From Stictocephala bisonia (Eukaryota; Arthropoda; Insecta; Hemiptera; Membracidae), in the NCBI GenBank assembly GCA_035578905.1, contig JAQJVL010002729.1, positions 1 to 64,000 on the forward strand: a stretch of 64,000 bases of DNA, in the 5' to 3' direction. Shown in pieces: positions 1-13,139 of this stretch. Each line of letters starts with the position of its first letter. The stretch's first letter is position 1. The notes beneath the pieces were generated by a model. It was not told the DNA's origin. It made no database searches and saw nothing but the letters and a program-made list of their open reading frames with translations. The translations under genes were made by a program, and so were the position numbers.

Positions 1-3000
1 CCCAATATGAGCAATTTTAAACGGGTTTAAGAGTGCCTGTTGGGGGAAAAACAGGGACCAACCCACTAAAAAGGGCAAGGCCACAGAAGGACAATTTTTT
101 AGAAAAAAAAAACCCCTATGTGGGGTTTTCCTTCTTAAATTAAAAATTCAAGGTGGTTTCCCAAAAAATTCACAGGGTGAGGGGTTTGTTATACGACATT
201 TTTTGTGTCATTCAAGTTTAAGGTGTTAAAACCCCAAGTCCCTTATGTGTCAGTCAAAGTCTTCAAGTCTAGTAGTACTGAGGTTCTTGGAGGGGACGGG
301 GGGAAGACAGAAAGGGTCATCTGCAAATAAGTAGGTCTCAGTAAATCCCCCCTGATTGATTGGGGGAAGGGTTTCATTAATAAAAAATAAAAAAGAGCAT
401 TGGCTCAAGCCCCTGAAACCTTTGGGGGACACCATGCTCAGACTTTCTGAATTGGGGAAAAATCACCTTAAAAAAAAAATTTGCCTGATAACGTTCACTG
501 AGTTAAGATTTTTAAAAGGAAAGATTCTGGTGTCCCCAAAAAGCTAAAATTACCCTAAGTTTTCTCAATAAGATGTTTGTGGGGCCCACTATCGGGAAGG
601 TTTTTTTGAGGTCTTTACCCCTTTTTCCCCCATCCCCCAATGGCCACTTTCCGGGCCCTGGGGTTTACATTCTAAAATAAAAAGAAAAAAAAAAACCCGG
701 TTACTGTGTTTCTTTTCAGCACAAAAACCCCAAAACTGACAAACCCAACCAAAGTTTTGATTTTAGTTTAAAAGTATTTTTACAATTTGGTGGTTGGCAT
801 GTCCCAAAAAAACCCCAAATTTGCATCTTTGAGGGAGGGATTTATAATTTTAAACCCCTTTGAATTTGGATTCCTGGCGCTTTGTGTGCATTTTCAAAGT
901 ATTTGCGTCGTGAAGAAAGGCACGTAAACGTGCTCTTTTTTTTTAAAAATCAATTAAAACATGTGTTTATCATAAAGAAAACCTTTGCCCCAAACTTGGT
1001 CCCAATCGACGCAAAATTGTTCTGTTTATAATTTCAGTTTTTGATAATTTTTTCCGCAATTTTAAAAAAGTAGGAAATTTTACAACAAAAAAAAACCCGC
1101 TCACCCCCCTGCCTGGGGGTCGGGACAGCTTTAAAAATTGGGGATTTTTATCGCTTTAAACGGAAAAATTTAACCAAAAAGAGGGGAAAAAGGGGCAAAA
1201 AAAAATGTCAGTCTGCGGGAGAATTAAATACTTATCCCCAAAAAAAAATTTACAAAGTTGTAGGTGAATTAGGTGTTTTACCAAAAACTTTTTTCTGAAA
1301 TCCCCCTTTTTGCGTGTTTAAAAATTCTCTTTAGAGCAGTTTTCCATAAAAAAAAAAAATATGAAAAATTTTTTTTTAAAGAAAAAAATTTTAAATTTTT
1401 TTTCCCCTGAAAAGTTTTTTTATTTTTCGTTCAAGGGCTGTTTTTTAATTTTTTTTTATTTTATTTTTTGGTTTTAACCTTCAATGTTCATGTTGAAAAT
1501 TTTGGGACATTTTTTTCATTTTTGTTTTTTTTTGGTAAACAAAAAAATTCCCAAAAAAAAAATCTAGAGGTTTAAATAAAATGAAAACAAAAATTTTTTT
1601 TTAAAGTGCACAAAATAATAAAAAAAATTTTGGGCTTCTTGGAATTATTTACAAACATTTTTTTAGTGCCCCCTAAAAAGGGGGTTTTTTATTTTTTAAT
1701 TTATTTTACTTACATTACATAACCTTTTACTAAAAAAAAAACTTTCATTTAAAAATAGGTAATTGTCAACAGGTCAAAGCTTAAAACTAAGTTACGTAGT
1801 TCAAACTCGTAAAGAATATCTTTCGAATGGGGACACTATTTATCGGCATTAGGTACCCTGCCCCCTTATAAAAACAATGCTCCGACAGATAATTAATAGT
1901 CAAATTTTTAAAAATTTTTAGGGGTTTTGGACGGGTATACTGGTTTTAAGTTAAAATTAAAATTTTAAAACCCTTTTTTAAAATTTTTTAAATGTAAAAA
2001 GTATTAGTTCTTTGAGAAGAAGAATAAAAATGAAAAAACATTACTTTTGGAACATTTTTTATTATTTTTTATGTTTTTTACAAAAAAAAGTACTTGCTTT
2101 TGGGAATTCTTAAGGGGGTCCCCTAGTATTCCCATTTAGGGTTAAACCAAATTTTTTAATGAAAAAAACTAATTTGTATCCCTTTTAATAGTGATAAAAA
2201 GTAGTTAAAAATCAAAAAAAAAAAAAAAAAATAAAAAAAAAAATTTTGATCAAACGGCCTTAAACTTGTTTGATTTGGCTTTAAGACTATTTCCCTAGGG
2301 GGCCATATGAAAAAAATTTTATGCTTTATCCCACAGAAAAGTTATTTTAATGGGGAATTTATTTGGGATCTTTAAAAGTTGCATTGTTTTTGAAAAACTT
2401 TTCGTGGGTTTCCAAAAATAGTATGAAAAAAAAATTAAAATTATATGTTGTTAAAAAGGGAATTTTAAAAAAAGGATTTAAAATTTTATTGTTAGAAAAC
2501 TTCAAACCAAAATGAAAACCATTTTAAAATTTTTAGACTGGGGTTTCAGATTCTTAAGAATTTTTTAAAAAACCAAAGGCTGAGACCATTCGGTTGTAAA
2601 TTCCTAAGTTTTTGGTTCCATTATTTGTTCACTTTTTGTTTGGGAAATTTTGATAGGTACATTTTATAATAAAAATTCTTTAGAAAAAAGGCCTCTAGTT
2701 TATAGCAAACTTTGGTTGTCTTTTAAAATTTTAAAACTTTCATTTCAATAACTAATTAATTTATTTCTTTCCAAAATTGTTTTGGGTTTCTATTTTTTTA
2801 TTTAAAATTTTTGGTGTGTTTCAGTTTCCCCTTGGGTTTTCCGTTTTGACAAAAGCCATTATAAGGTTTGGGGTTTTTTAATTTTTGGGGAAAAAGGGGC
2901 CCCAAATTGATTTTTTCTTAAAACAAAGGGTCCACACTTAAAGGGGAAAGATTTTGTGGCCGGTTTGGTCTTTAAAATTGATATATAAAAAAAACATTAT

Positions 3001-4805
3001 GATATGCTGTTTTTTTTGGGAAAGGGTTTGTGTTTTACAAATTGTATTCAATGTAATGGTGAAAACCCACATTTTTTAGCAGTAAAAATCATTTCATTTT
3101 TTAGGTGGTTGGGGCGGCTTTAGGGAAAAGGGGGAATTTTTGGTTTCGCAGCATTGACTTTTAAGTCGGGGACTGTAAATTTTTTATCTACACAGACTGG
3201 GCCCCTTGTCCTCCCTGGGATAGGTGGGGTATAATTGCGGGGAAGTCATTGAACCCCGTTTGGGGTGCTGTGTCTCGCTGAAACGTGTTTTGTAGCGTTT
3301 GGGATTGAAAATAAAATATGGGGTTTTTAAAAAGTAAAAAACCAAAAATTTTTGAGTATAAAAAGGTTATTTAATTTTGAAAATTAGGGATTTTAAAAAT
3401 GCTTTAAGATCCCCAAAACACGTTTGGTTTTTTTTTTTTAGGGTAAAAAACAAAAAAAAAATTTTTAATTTAAATTTAAAAATTTTTAACTATTTTTAAA
3501 TTTTGCGGGGTAAAATTACCTTTTTTAAAAAAAACTGATAAACCCATGCCCTGGGGGATCTTTTTTTAAAAATTTTTGGGAAATAATGGGGGGAAAAATA
3601 TTTTTGAAATTTTCTGCATGAGTCGGAACCCCATCTTGATTCCATAAGCAAATGAAATTTGACAAGGGCTTTTGGTGGGTTTCATCCCAATTTAAATTTG
3701 TGAAAATTAATACAAATTAAATTATAATAAAATACATAAAGCAGTACATCCCCAAATAAAACAAAGTAAGAGCAAAGGGTAAATAAATTTGAAAAAAAAG
3801 TTAGCCATTTTAAAATGCAATAAATATATAGAAAACATCCGATAAAAAAAATATACAAAAAAAAATCAAAGGTAATAAAGCAGTTTTAAAGCTAGAAATA
3901 AGCCAAAAAAAAAAAAAAAAAAAAAAAAAAATCGGGAGTAAAACTATCAATAAATAGTTTTGAATGGTGAAGTATTAAAAATATTTCAGCTTATGAATTT
4001 TCTTTTGCATTTTTGGGGTAAATTTAAATAAAAAAAATCATGCTTTAGTATAAATGGGGTTTTTTTTCCCGGGAAAATGTCTTTCATTAAATTCCCTAAA
4101 ATTTCCCTGGGGGGGAAATTTTCCTAAAATTAACAGGCAAAGAATTAAAAATTTTTTCCCGCCCCATTATTTTAAAAGCTTTTTAGTGTATTAGGAGATG
4201 GGGGGACATCACCCAAAACTTCCCTTTAAAAAAGCAATTTCCCACTAACATCAGTTAGTAGTCACAAAAAAAAAAGTAGCAAAATTTCTCAAAAATTTTT
4301 TAAAACCCCCATAGGCATTTTTTTCGGGTGAGTAGAGGGAGGAAAAAAAAAAGGGGTCTACTTTGTGTTTGTGAACTATATTTTGATTTTAAATTGAACT
4401 TGTTTTTTTTAAGGTAAGTTTGCTGATTTTCCTATCTCTCTAATACACAAATTTCCGGGCCCTAGGGGTTTTTTTAAACCCTAATTTAAAAAGGGTTTTT
4501 TTGAAATTCGGGTTGTACTTTGGTACTTAATATTTTCTTTTGGGGGGGCCCGTGGGGGAGTAAACTATGTAATTGTGACATGCAGAAAAAATTCATGTAT
4601 TTTCTTTATCCCCCAAAAACCCAAAACAATAAGTGTATACATGGGAAGGCAAGTCAGGTCCCAAACTGCACAAACAATGGTTTAAAAATTGGCCCTAGGA
4701 GGAGCCCCACAATGGTCGAACTGTTTTTTTTTTGAAATTTAACGTTTTTTGGACTAGGGGAGGATTGGTTCCCCCAGAAAACATTGCCATAAGCCAAGTA
4801 GCTCC
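1..4805. repeat. ~4.8-kb tandem repeat, unit A
   Basis: First visible unit of a long tandem repeat; the window probably starts inside it. The landmark 'cagactttctgaatt' lies at 439 here, 5,239 in unit B and 10,072 in unit C, giving periods of about 4,800 and 4,833. Other landmarks recur in the same order: a gcctgg..ggacagc block near 1,110, an A-rich tract followed by atcaaac..ccttaaactt near 2,210-2,270, and a 'ctgtgtctcgctg' block near 3,270. I recognise no coding domain. Damaged base calls hide any ORF, so whether this is a satellite, a multicopy element or an assembly duplication cannot be decided here. Confidence 0.8.
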
Positions 4806-7800
4806 CCAAATGGGGAAATTTGAAAAACAGTTAGAGTCCCTGTTGAGGCAAAACACGACCAAGCACTCTTTTAAGAAAAGGGCCCAAAAAAGGGACTTTT
4901 TTTTAGCAAAAAAAATTTATGTGATTTTTTCCATTTTAAAATTTAGTTTCAAGGTGGTTTCCCCAAAAAATTTCCCACAGGGGGTGAGTGTTTGAATATC
5001 GACAGTTTTAGTGTCATTCAAGCAAAGGGGCTTTTAGAACCAAGCCCCTTATAGTGTAAAGAAAAGTAAATCAAGTCTAGTATTTCTGGGGTTCTTGGAG
5101 GGGCAAGGGAAGCAAGGGAAAAATCTGCAAATAAGTGGGGCCCTTCAGTCAATCCCCCCTGTTTTGATTGGGGGGAAGGTCATTAAAATAAATCAAAAAG
5201 GGGCATTGGCTCAAGCATGAACCGGGGGGAACCATGCTCAGACTTTCTGAATTCGGAAAAAAAAATAAACCTTAAATGAAAAAGGGCCTGAAAACGTTCA
5301 CGGGATTTAAAGGGTTTTTTTACAAGCAAGATTCTGGGGGGTTCAAAAAAGGCTATAATAGCTAAGTTTTCTCAATAAGAGGTTGTGAGACAAAAACGAA
5401 GGATTTTGTGAGGTCGTACAGCTTCCACCAAATTTTTGGCCATTTCCGGGCCTGAGGTCCCATCCCCTAAATTTAAAGAAAAAAACAGCGTCTACTGTGC
5501 TTCTTTCAGCACGAAAAAAACCAAAAAACTAAACAACACAAAGGGTAATGAGTTAGTTTTAAAAAGTACTTTAAAATTTTTGGTTTGGTTGAAGCATGTC
5601 CCAAGAAAGCCCAAAATTTTCCCATTTTTGGGGGTTGATTTTTTAAAAACTTTAACCCTTTTAGAACGGGGAATCGGGCGTTTTTGTTTTGCTATTTTAA
5701 AAAGTAATTTTCCGATCGTAAAAAGTAGGACGCCACGGGGTTTTTTTGGGTAAAACTCAAAAAAAAACATGTGTTTATAAATAAAGAAAACCCCATGAAA
5801 AATTTGGTCCCAATTTCACGAAAGAATTTTTCTGTTTTTTAAAACATTTCCCAGTTTTTTGAAATTTTTTACCCCAATTTTTAAAAAAAAAAACTTTTGG
5901 GGGGAAAAAAAATTTTTTTAACAAAAAACAAACCCCCGCTCACTTCCCTGCCGGGAGGTTGGGACAGCGAAAAAATTGCTGATTTTTACCCAAAGGACTG
6001 AATTTAATAACCGGGAAGAGGGGTTTAAGGACATCCCAAATGTCAGTCTGGGGGATTTTTAAAATTACTTTATCCAAAAAAAACAAATTAAAAAGTTGTG
6101 GTGAATTGGGGTTTTTTTTACCAAAAAACCCTTTTTTTTTTTATCCCCTTTTTGCGTTTTTTTCAAATTCTAGGGTAGAGCAGACTTTCTCCATAAAAAA
6201 AAAACTATGAAAAATTTTTTTTTAAAGTACAATATAAATTTTTTTTCCTGAACAGCTTTTTATTTCGGGTTCAATGCTGATTTTTCTAATATTTTTTAAA
6301 GTATTTTTTTTGATTACCTTAAATTTGTTCATGTTTGAAAACCCTTTGGCCTTTTTTCTTTTTGGGGTTTTTATGAAAAACAAAACAATTCCAAAAAAAA
6401 AATTTTGTTTTTAAAATAAAATGTAAAAAACATTTTTTAATTAGTGCACAAAATAATAAACAATTTGGCCATTTTGGGAAATTTTAAATTTTCCCAAAAC
6501 ATTTTTTATAGTGTTTCCTAAAAAAGGGTTTTATTTTTTTTTTAAATTTTATTTACTTACATTACATACACCATTTACATGAAATAATTTATCAGTTTTA
6601 ATAGGAAAATTTGTCAAACAGGTCAAAGCTTAAAACAAAGTTACATTTATTTTCAAAATCTTAAAGAATTTCATCGAATAGACACTATTTATCAGCATTA
6701 GGTACTCCTGCAAAACTATAAAAACAATGCTCCGACAGAAAATTTAAATTTAGTCAAATTTTTAAAATTTGTATTGGTGACTGGAAAAATGGTTATAAGT
6801 TAAAAAATTAATGTACAACATTTTTAAAATTTTTTTAAATTTGTGAAAGTATAGTTCATGGGGGGAAGAAGAATGAAATGATAACATTGTTTTTTGGAAC
6901 ATTTTTATTATTTTTTATGATTTTTAAAAAAAAAAGTACTTCCCTTTTTGGGAATTTTTTAAATGGGTCACCTAGTATTCACCATTTGGGGTTTTAAAAA
7001 CCTAATTTTAATGAAAAAAAACTAATTTGGTTTGCCTTTAATAGCTGATATAAAGTAGTTGAAATCTAAAAAAAAAAAAAAAAAAAAAAAAAATTTTTTG
7101 ATCAAACAGCCTTAAACTTGATTTAAACTGCAAAAGGGAATATTTCCCTATGGGGAAATATGAAAAAATATGCTATATGCACAGAGATTTTAGTTTTGGG
7201 GAATAGTTGATTTTTTAAAAATTTTTGCTTGAAAGTAGAACTTTTATTGTATAAAAAAATTTAGTATGAAAAAAAAATTATAAATTATATGTTTTTAAAA
7301 AAGGGGAATTTTTTAAAAAAAAGGTTTTAAAACAAAATTTTGTTTTTCTTAAAAACCCAAAATGAAACACTTTATTTTTGGGGACTGGGGTCGGGAATTT
7401 TTGGGAATTTTTTTATTAAAAAAGTTGGGGCCCAGTTCCCGGTTGTGAATTCCTCAAGTTATTTGGAAACCATTATTTGTTCCTTTTTGTTTGGGGAATT
7501 GATAGGTTTTTTTTAAACTAATGAAAATCTTTAGAAAAAAACCTTTTAGTTTATAGAAACCAGGGTTGTCATTGAAATTTTTAATTTTTCTTTTCAAGGG
7601 ACAAAATTTAAATTTTCATTTCTTCCAAAATTTTTTATTGTTCTATTATTTACTTAATTTTGTGTGCTCAATACCCTTGGATTACGATGACAAAGCCTTT
7701 TAAAAAGGGTTTGGCTTTTAAAACGCTTGGAAAAAAGGGGAAAATTTGATTTTCTCTGAAAAATTTTTCCACACTTAAAGGGGGAGATTTGTGGCCAGGT

Positions 7801-9640
7801 ATGGTCTTTAAATTGATATTTTAAAAAAAAAAATTTTTAATGATTTTGCTGTTTCTTTTGGAAGGGTTTTGTATTTTTTACAAAAAAGATTAAAAATTTT
7901 GTTTTTAAATTTGAAATGGTGCAACCCCACAATTTTTTTTAGCAGCAAAAAACCCATTTCATTTTTTTGGGGTTTGGTTGGGGGGCGGCTTTGGGGATAA
8001 ATGAATTGTGCTCCCCAGCAGGGCGGGTTCGTCGGGACTGTGATCTATCATAACAGATAAACCCCCTTTGTCCTCCCCGGGGGTAGGGGGGGAAATAATT
8101 GCGGGAAAAGTCTTTAAAGGCCCGATGGGGGTTTTGCTGTGTCTCGCTGTACGTTTTTTGTAGCGATTTTTTTGGAAAAATTTTAATTGGGGTTTTAAAA
8201 GTACAAACAAAATTTTTGAGTATATATGGTTTTTTAATTTTGAAAATTAGGGGGAAATTAAAAGGGAAAAAGATCCCAAAAAACACGATGTTGTATTTCT
8301 TTGGTAATAAAAAAAAATAAAATTAATTTTTTAAAAAAATCTTTTTGCTAATTTGCAGTAAAATTTACCAAAATTTTAAATAAGGGGATGAAAAAAAGCC
8401 CTTGTGAGGTTCTTTTTTTAAAAATTTGGGGGAAAAATTTGGGGGAAAATGGGTATGAAATTTTCTGAATAAAATCGGAATCATCTTGATTCCCCCCAAA
8501 GCAAATGTAATGACAACGCTTTGGTAGCGTCATACAATTAAGGTGTTAATAATACTAAAAAAAATTAAAAAAATTTACTAAAAAAGCATTTACATCAAAT
8601 TTAAACCCAAAGTAAAAAGCTAAGTAAAAAAAGGGTTTAAAAGTTACCCACTTTTTTAAAATCCCAATAAAATTTTTTAGAAAACATCCGGGATAAATAA
8701 TTTTATAAATAAAAATAAATTTGGTAAAAAAGCATTTTTCAAGTACCCAATATGCTTTAGAAAAAATCAGGGTAAAAACTATCAAAAAATTATTTTTGAA
8801 TGGTAAAGTTTTAAAAAATAGCCCAGCTCTATGAATTTTCATGCGTTTGGTTTAAAATATAAAAAAAAAAAATCATGCGAAAGTATAAATAGGGTTTCTT
8901 CCCAAAAATGTCTTTATTAAATTTCCCTAAAAATTTTGGGGGGGTGGAAAAATTTCCCCAAAAAATTTAAAACGGGCAAAAAAAATTAAATTAAATTTTT
9001 CGCCCATTTTTTTAAAATTTTTTTATTTGTATTAGAGAGATGGGGACATCCAAACTTCCCTTTAAAAGAAAAGTTCCAAAACTTCAGGGTAGTAGTCACA
9101 AACACAAAGTGGGACAAAATTCAAAAAATTTTTTCAAAACCTTTGGCATTTTCTTCGGTGATTTAGAGGGAGAGAAAAAAAAAATTTCTACTTTGTGTTT
9201 TTTTGACTTTTACGTGATTTTAATTTGAATTGTCTTTTAAAGGTTTAATTTTGGCTGTGCCCTTTATCTCTTTTAATACACTAATTCCGGGCCCCTATTT
9301 GCTTTTTAAACCCAAAATTAAAAGCTTTTTAAAATTTTCTGGTGTACTTAGGGTTTCTTAAAAATTTCGGGTTGTGACGTGCGGAGTAATATGTTTTTTT
9401 TGCCCATCCCAAGAAAAAATCATGTATGTGCTTTATCAAAAAAACCCAAAACTAAGTATAACATAGAAGGCAATTTTCGGGGATCCCAAAAAACTGCCCC
9501 AAAAAAATGGCTTGAAATTGACCCCTGGGGATTTTCCTTTAAAATAAAGTCAAACTGTGTTTTTGCAATAACAGCATTTTGGATAGAGGAGGAGGGGTTC
9601 CCCCAGAGAACTTTTGCCATGGGGCCAAGTAGCCCCCAAA
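4806..9640. repeat. ~4.8-kb tandem repeat, unit B
   Basis: Second full unit, in the same orientation as unit A. Matching landmarks are at 5,239 (cagactttctgaatt), ~5,945 (ctgccgggaggttgggacagc), ~7,065-7,110 (A tract then gatcaaac and ccttaaacttg) and ~8,140 (gctgtgtctcgctgt). The order and spacing of all landmarks follow unit A. Differences between units are mostly homopolymer-length and neighbour-copy changes, as expected from base-call damage, so true unit divergence cannot be judged by eye. No convincing protein domain is visible. Confidence 0.8.
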
Positions 9641-12600
9641 ATGGGGCAATTTTAAACAGTTAAGGGGTGCCTTTTGAGGAAAAAAACAGGGCCCCAAAAG
9701 CACTCATAAGAAAAGGGCCCACAGGGGGAAAATTTTTTTTGCAAAAAAAAACCTATGGGGATTTTTCCATTTTAAAATTTAGATTAAGGTGGATTCCCAA
9801 AAATTTTTCCCAGGGTGAGTGTTTGTATATTGACATTTTTAGTGTCTTCAAGCTAAGGCTTTTTCCCAACCAGCCCCTTTAAATAGGGGTCGTCAAGCCC
9901 AATCAAGTCTAGTTTTTTACTGAGGTTTTTTGGGGGGGACGAAGACAGCAAGGTCATCTGCAAAATAAGTGGGGTCTCGCCCAACCCCACCTGATTGATT
10001 TGAGGGAAGGTCATTAATATAAATCAAAAAAGACTTGGCTAAAGCCCCTTGAACCAGGGGGGGACACCTGTCAGACTTTCTGAATTCGGAAAAATCCCCT
10101 TTAAATGCAAACTGCCTGATAAACGTTCCCTGATTTTAAGATTTTAAAGCAATTTTTGGGTGTCAAAAAAAAGCTATAATAGTTTAATTTTTTCTCAATA
10201 AGATGTTGTGAGACACTATCGGGGGATCTTTTTTGAGGTGCGTACGGGCCTTCCCCAACCCCCAAGGGCCCAAACTTTCCGGCCTGGGGTTTCCCAATTC
10301 TAAAATAAAAAAAAGATACACCCTTTCTACGGGCCCCCTTCGTTCAGCCCCAAAAACCCCAAAACTGACTAACACTAAGTAATGAGTTGTTTAAAGTACT
10401 TTAAAATTTTGGGTTTGGTTTGGAAATGTACCAAGAAACCCCAAAATTTTGCATCTTTGAGGTGTTTGTATTTATAACTTTAACCCTTTAAAAACGGGGG
10501 AACCCTGGGGGCTTTGTGTGCTATTTTCAAAGTATATGCGTTCGTTAAAGTGGGCCCACGTAACGTGCTCTTTTGAAAAAACTAATAAAACTGTGTTTTT
10601 CATAAAGCAACCATGACAAATTTGGGTTCCCAAAATCAAAGCAAAATGTTCTTTTTCTATACTTTTCAGATTTTTGATAATTTTTTTCGCAATTTTTTTA
10701 AGTGGGAAATAAAGACAAAAACCCAAACTCCCGTTAAATTCCTGCCTGGAGGTTGGACAGCTTTAAAATTGTGATTTTTATGCATAAATAAATTTAAATA
10801 ACCAGAAGAGGAATAAGGATCCCAAATTGTCAGTCTGCTGGGGAATTTTAAATACTCTATCCAAACCAAAAAAAAAATTTTTCAAATTTGTAGGTGAATT
10901 AGGTGTTTTCCCAAAAAAAGTTTTTTTGTATACCCCTTTTTGCTTTGTTTCAAATTCTAGTAGGGGCGGGATTTTTCCCCCATAAAAAAAAAAATATGAA
11001 AAATTGTTTTAAAGTACAATATAAATTTTTTTTCCGGGAACAGCTTTTTATTCTCTATTAAATTGCTGTTTTTTCAAAATTTTTTTTCATTTTACTTTTT
11101 TGTTTACCTTCAATGATAAAATTTTTGAAAACTTTTGGACATTTTTTCTTTTTTGTGTTTTATGTAAAAAAAACAATTAAAAATTAAAAATTAGAGGTTT
11201 AAATAAAATTTTAAAAAAATTTTATTATTTGCACAAAATAATAAACAATTTGGCATCTTGGAATTATTTCCCAAAAACATTTTTATAGTGTCCTAAGAAG
11301 GGTTATTTTTTTTTTAAATTTTATTTTTAACTTTAAAATTTTACATAAATTTTAAAAAAAACAAAAATAACTTTTCTTTTATAATGGGTAAATTGTAAAA
11401 ACAGGTCAAAGTTTAAAAAAACAAAGGGTTTACAGTAGTTAAAAACTTTTAAAAGGGAATTTCATCGAAAAAGCACTTTTTAAAAATCAGCATCTAGGTA
11501 CCCCTGCACACTATAAAAAAAAATGCCCCGGGACGGGATATATTAATAGTAAAAAATTTTTTTAAATTTTTTTGGGGGATTTGGTATACGGGTTATAAGT
11601 TATAATTAATGTAAAAAATTTTTAAAAATTTTTTAAAAAATGTGCAAGTATAGTTTTTGAGAAAAGAATGAAATGATAACTTTTTAAACTTTTGGGGAAA
11701 ATATTTATTATTTTTTAAAATTTTTAAAAAAAAATGTACTTGCTTTTGGGAATTTTTTAAGGGGTAAACCTTGTATTCACCATTTGGGGGTTAAAACCCT
11801 AATTTTAATAAAAGAACAAATTTTGGTTTTGTTTTTAATAGCTGTTAAAAAGTAGTTGAAATCAAAAAAAAAAAAAAATAAAAAAATTAAATTTTTAAAT
11901 CAAACACCCTTTAAAAATTAAATTTGATGCTTTAAAGACTAGTTCCTATGGGGCCCATTTTAAAAAAATCAAAGGGGTATATGCAAGAGGAGTTATTTAC
12001 TGGGGTTTTTAGTTGATTTTTAAAATTTGGGCTTTTGGGTATTTGAAAACCGTCCGTTAGTGACCCAAAAAATTTAGTAAAAAATTAAATTTTAAATTAT
12101 TTTGTTGTTAAAAAAGGGAATTTTAAAAAAAAGTTTTAAAACCTAAAATTTTTAGAAATTCAAACCAAAATTTGAAACCCATTTTTTATTTGGGGACTGG
12201 GGGGTCAGATATTTTAAGAATTTTTTATTTTAAAAACGTTTGGAGACCAGTTCGGTTGTGAATTCCTAAAGATATTTGGTTACCATTATTTGTTCCATTT
12301 TGTTTGGGAATTGTTAGGTACATTTTACTAATAAAAAAACCCTTTTAAAAAAAAAAGGCCTTTAGTTTATAGCAAACATGTTTTTCTTAAAATGTAACTT
12401 TCTTTTCGGGGGACATAATTAATTTCATTTCATACAAAATTGTATTGTTTCTATTATTTATTTAAATTTTGTTGTGTGCTCAGATACCCTTGGATTACGA
12501 TGACAACCCATTATAAAGGGGGACTGTTAAACGTTTGGGAAAGAAGAGAAAAAATTGATTTTTTGAAAAAAGTCCCCCTTTTAAAAAAGAGGATTTTTGG

Positions 12601-12710
12601 GGGGCCAGGTATGGTCATTAATTGATTTAAAAAATAAAACATTATGATTGATGTTTCTTTTGGAAAGTGTAGTTCTTTACAAAAAAGATTTTTTTAGTAT
12701 AAAAAAAAAT
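9641..12710. repeat. ~4.8-kb tandem repeat, unit C (incomplete)
   Basis: Third unit, which follows units A and B through the landmarks at 10,072 (cagactttctgaatt), ~10,740 (ctgcctggaggttggacagc), ~11,865 (A tract) and ~12,480 (cttggattacgatgacaa). It ends near 12.7 kb, lacking roughly the last 1.8 kb of the unit, including the 'tgtctcgctg' block. After that the sequence jumps back to an earlier part of the unit. No gene recognised. Confidence 0.75.
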
Positions 12711-12714
12711 CTTT

Positions 12715-13135
12715 TTAAATTTCTTAAACTTGTTTGGACTGCACAAAAAATTTGGTTTCAAAAGGGGCCATGTGTTAAAAACGTTTGGTTTATGCACAGG
12801 GGGAGTTTTTTAAAAGGAAAAAATAGTTGGGATCTTTGGGAAGTTGCACTGCGGTAGCAACTGTACCCCAAGTGATCCTAAAATATTGGATGGAAATAAA
12901 AAAAAATTTAAAACTTTGGGAAAAAAAAGGGGGGGTTTTTAAAACAAAGTTTTAAACCCATATTTTGTGTACTTAAAAACCTAAATGTAACGGTTTTTTT
13001 AAAATGAGGGCGGGCTTTTTTTTAAAATTTTTTTCCCCTTTTACTTAAAAGGTTGATACCTTTTTTGTTGGTTTCCCTGAAGAAATACAGTATGTAGAAA
13101 AAACTATTATTTATTTGTTTTTTTTCATTGTTTTT
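12715..13135. repeat. Rearranged fragment of the 4.8-kb repeat
   Basis: Beginning with 'cttaaacttgtttgg', this stretch repeats landmarks already passed in unit C: the ggggccat block, the 'tatgcacag' block, 'agttgggatcttt..gaagttgca', then the gttttaaaacc and aattccta-like blocks. It corresponds to about 2,250-2,650 of unit A. It is therefore a fourth partial copy joined out of register to unit C. It ends where the inverted duplication arm begins near 13.14 kb. Confidence 0.55.
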
Positions 13136-13139
13136 AAAA

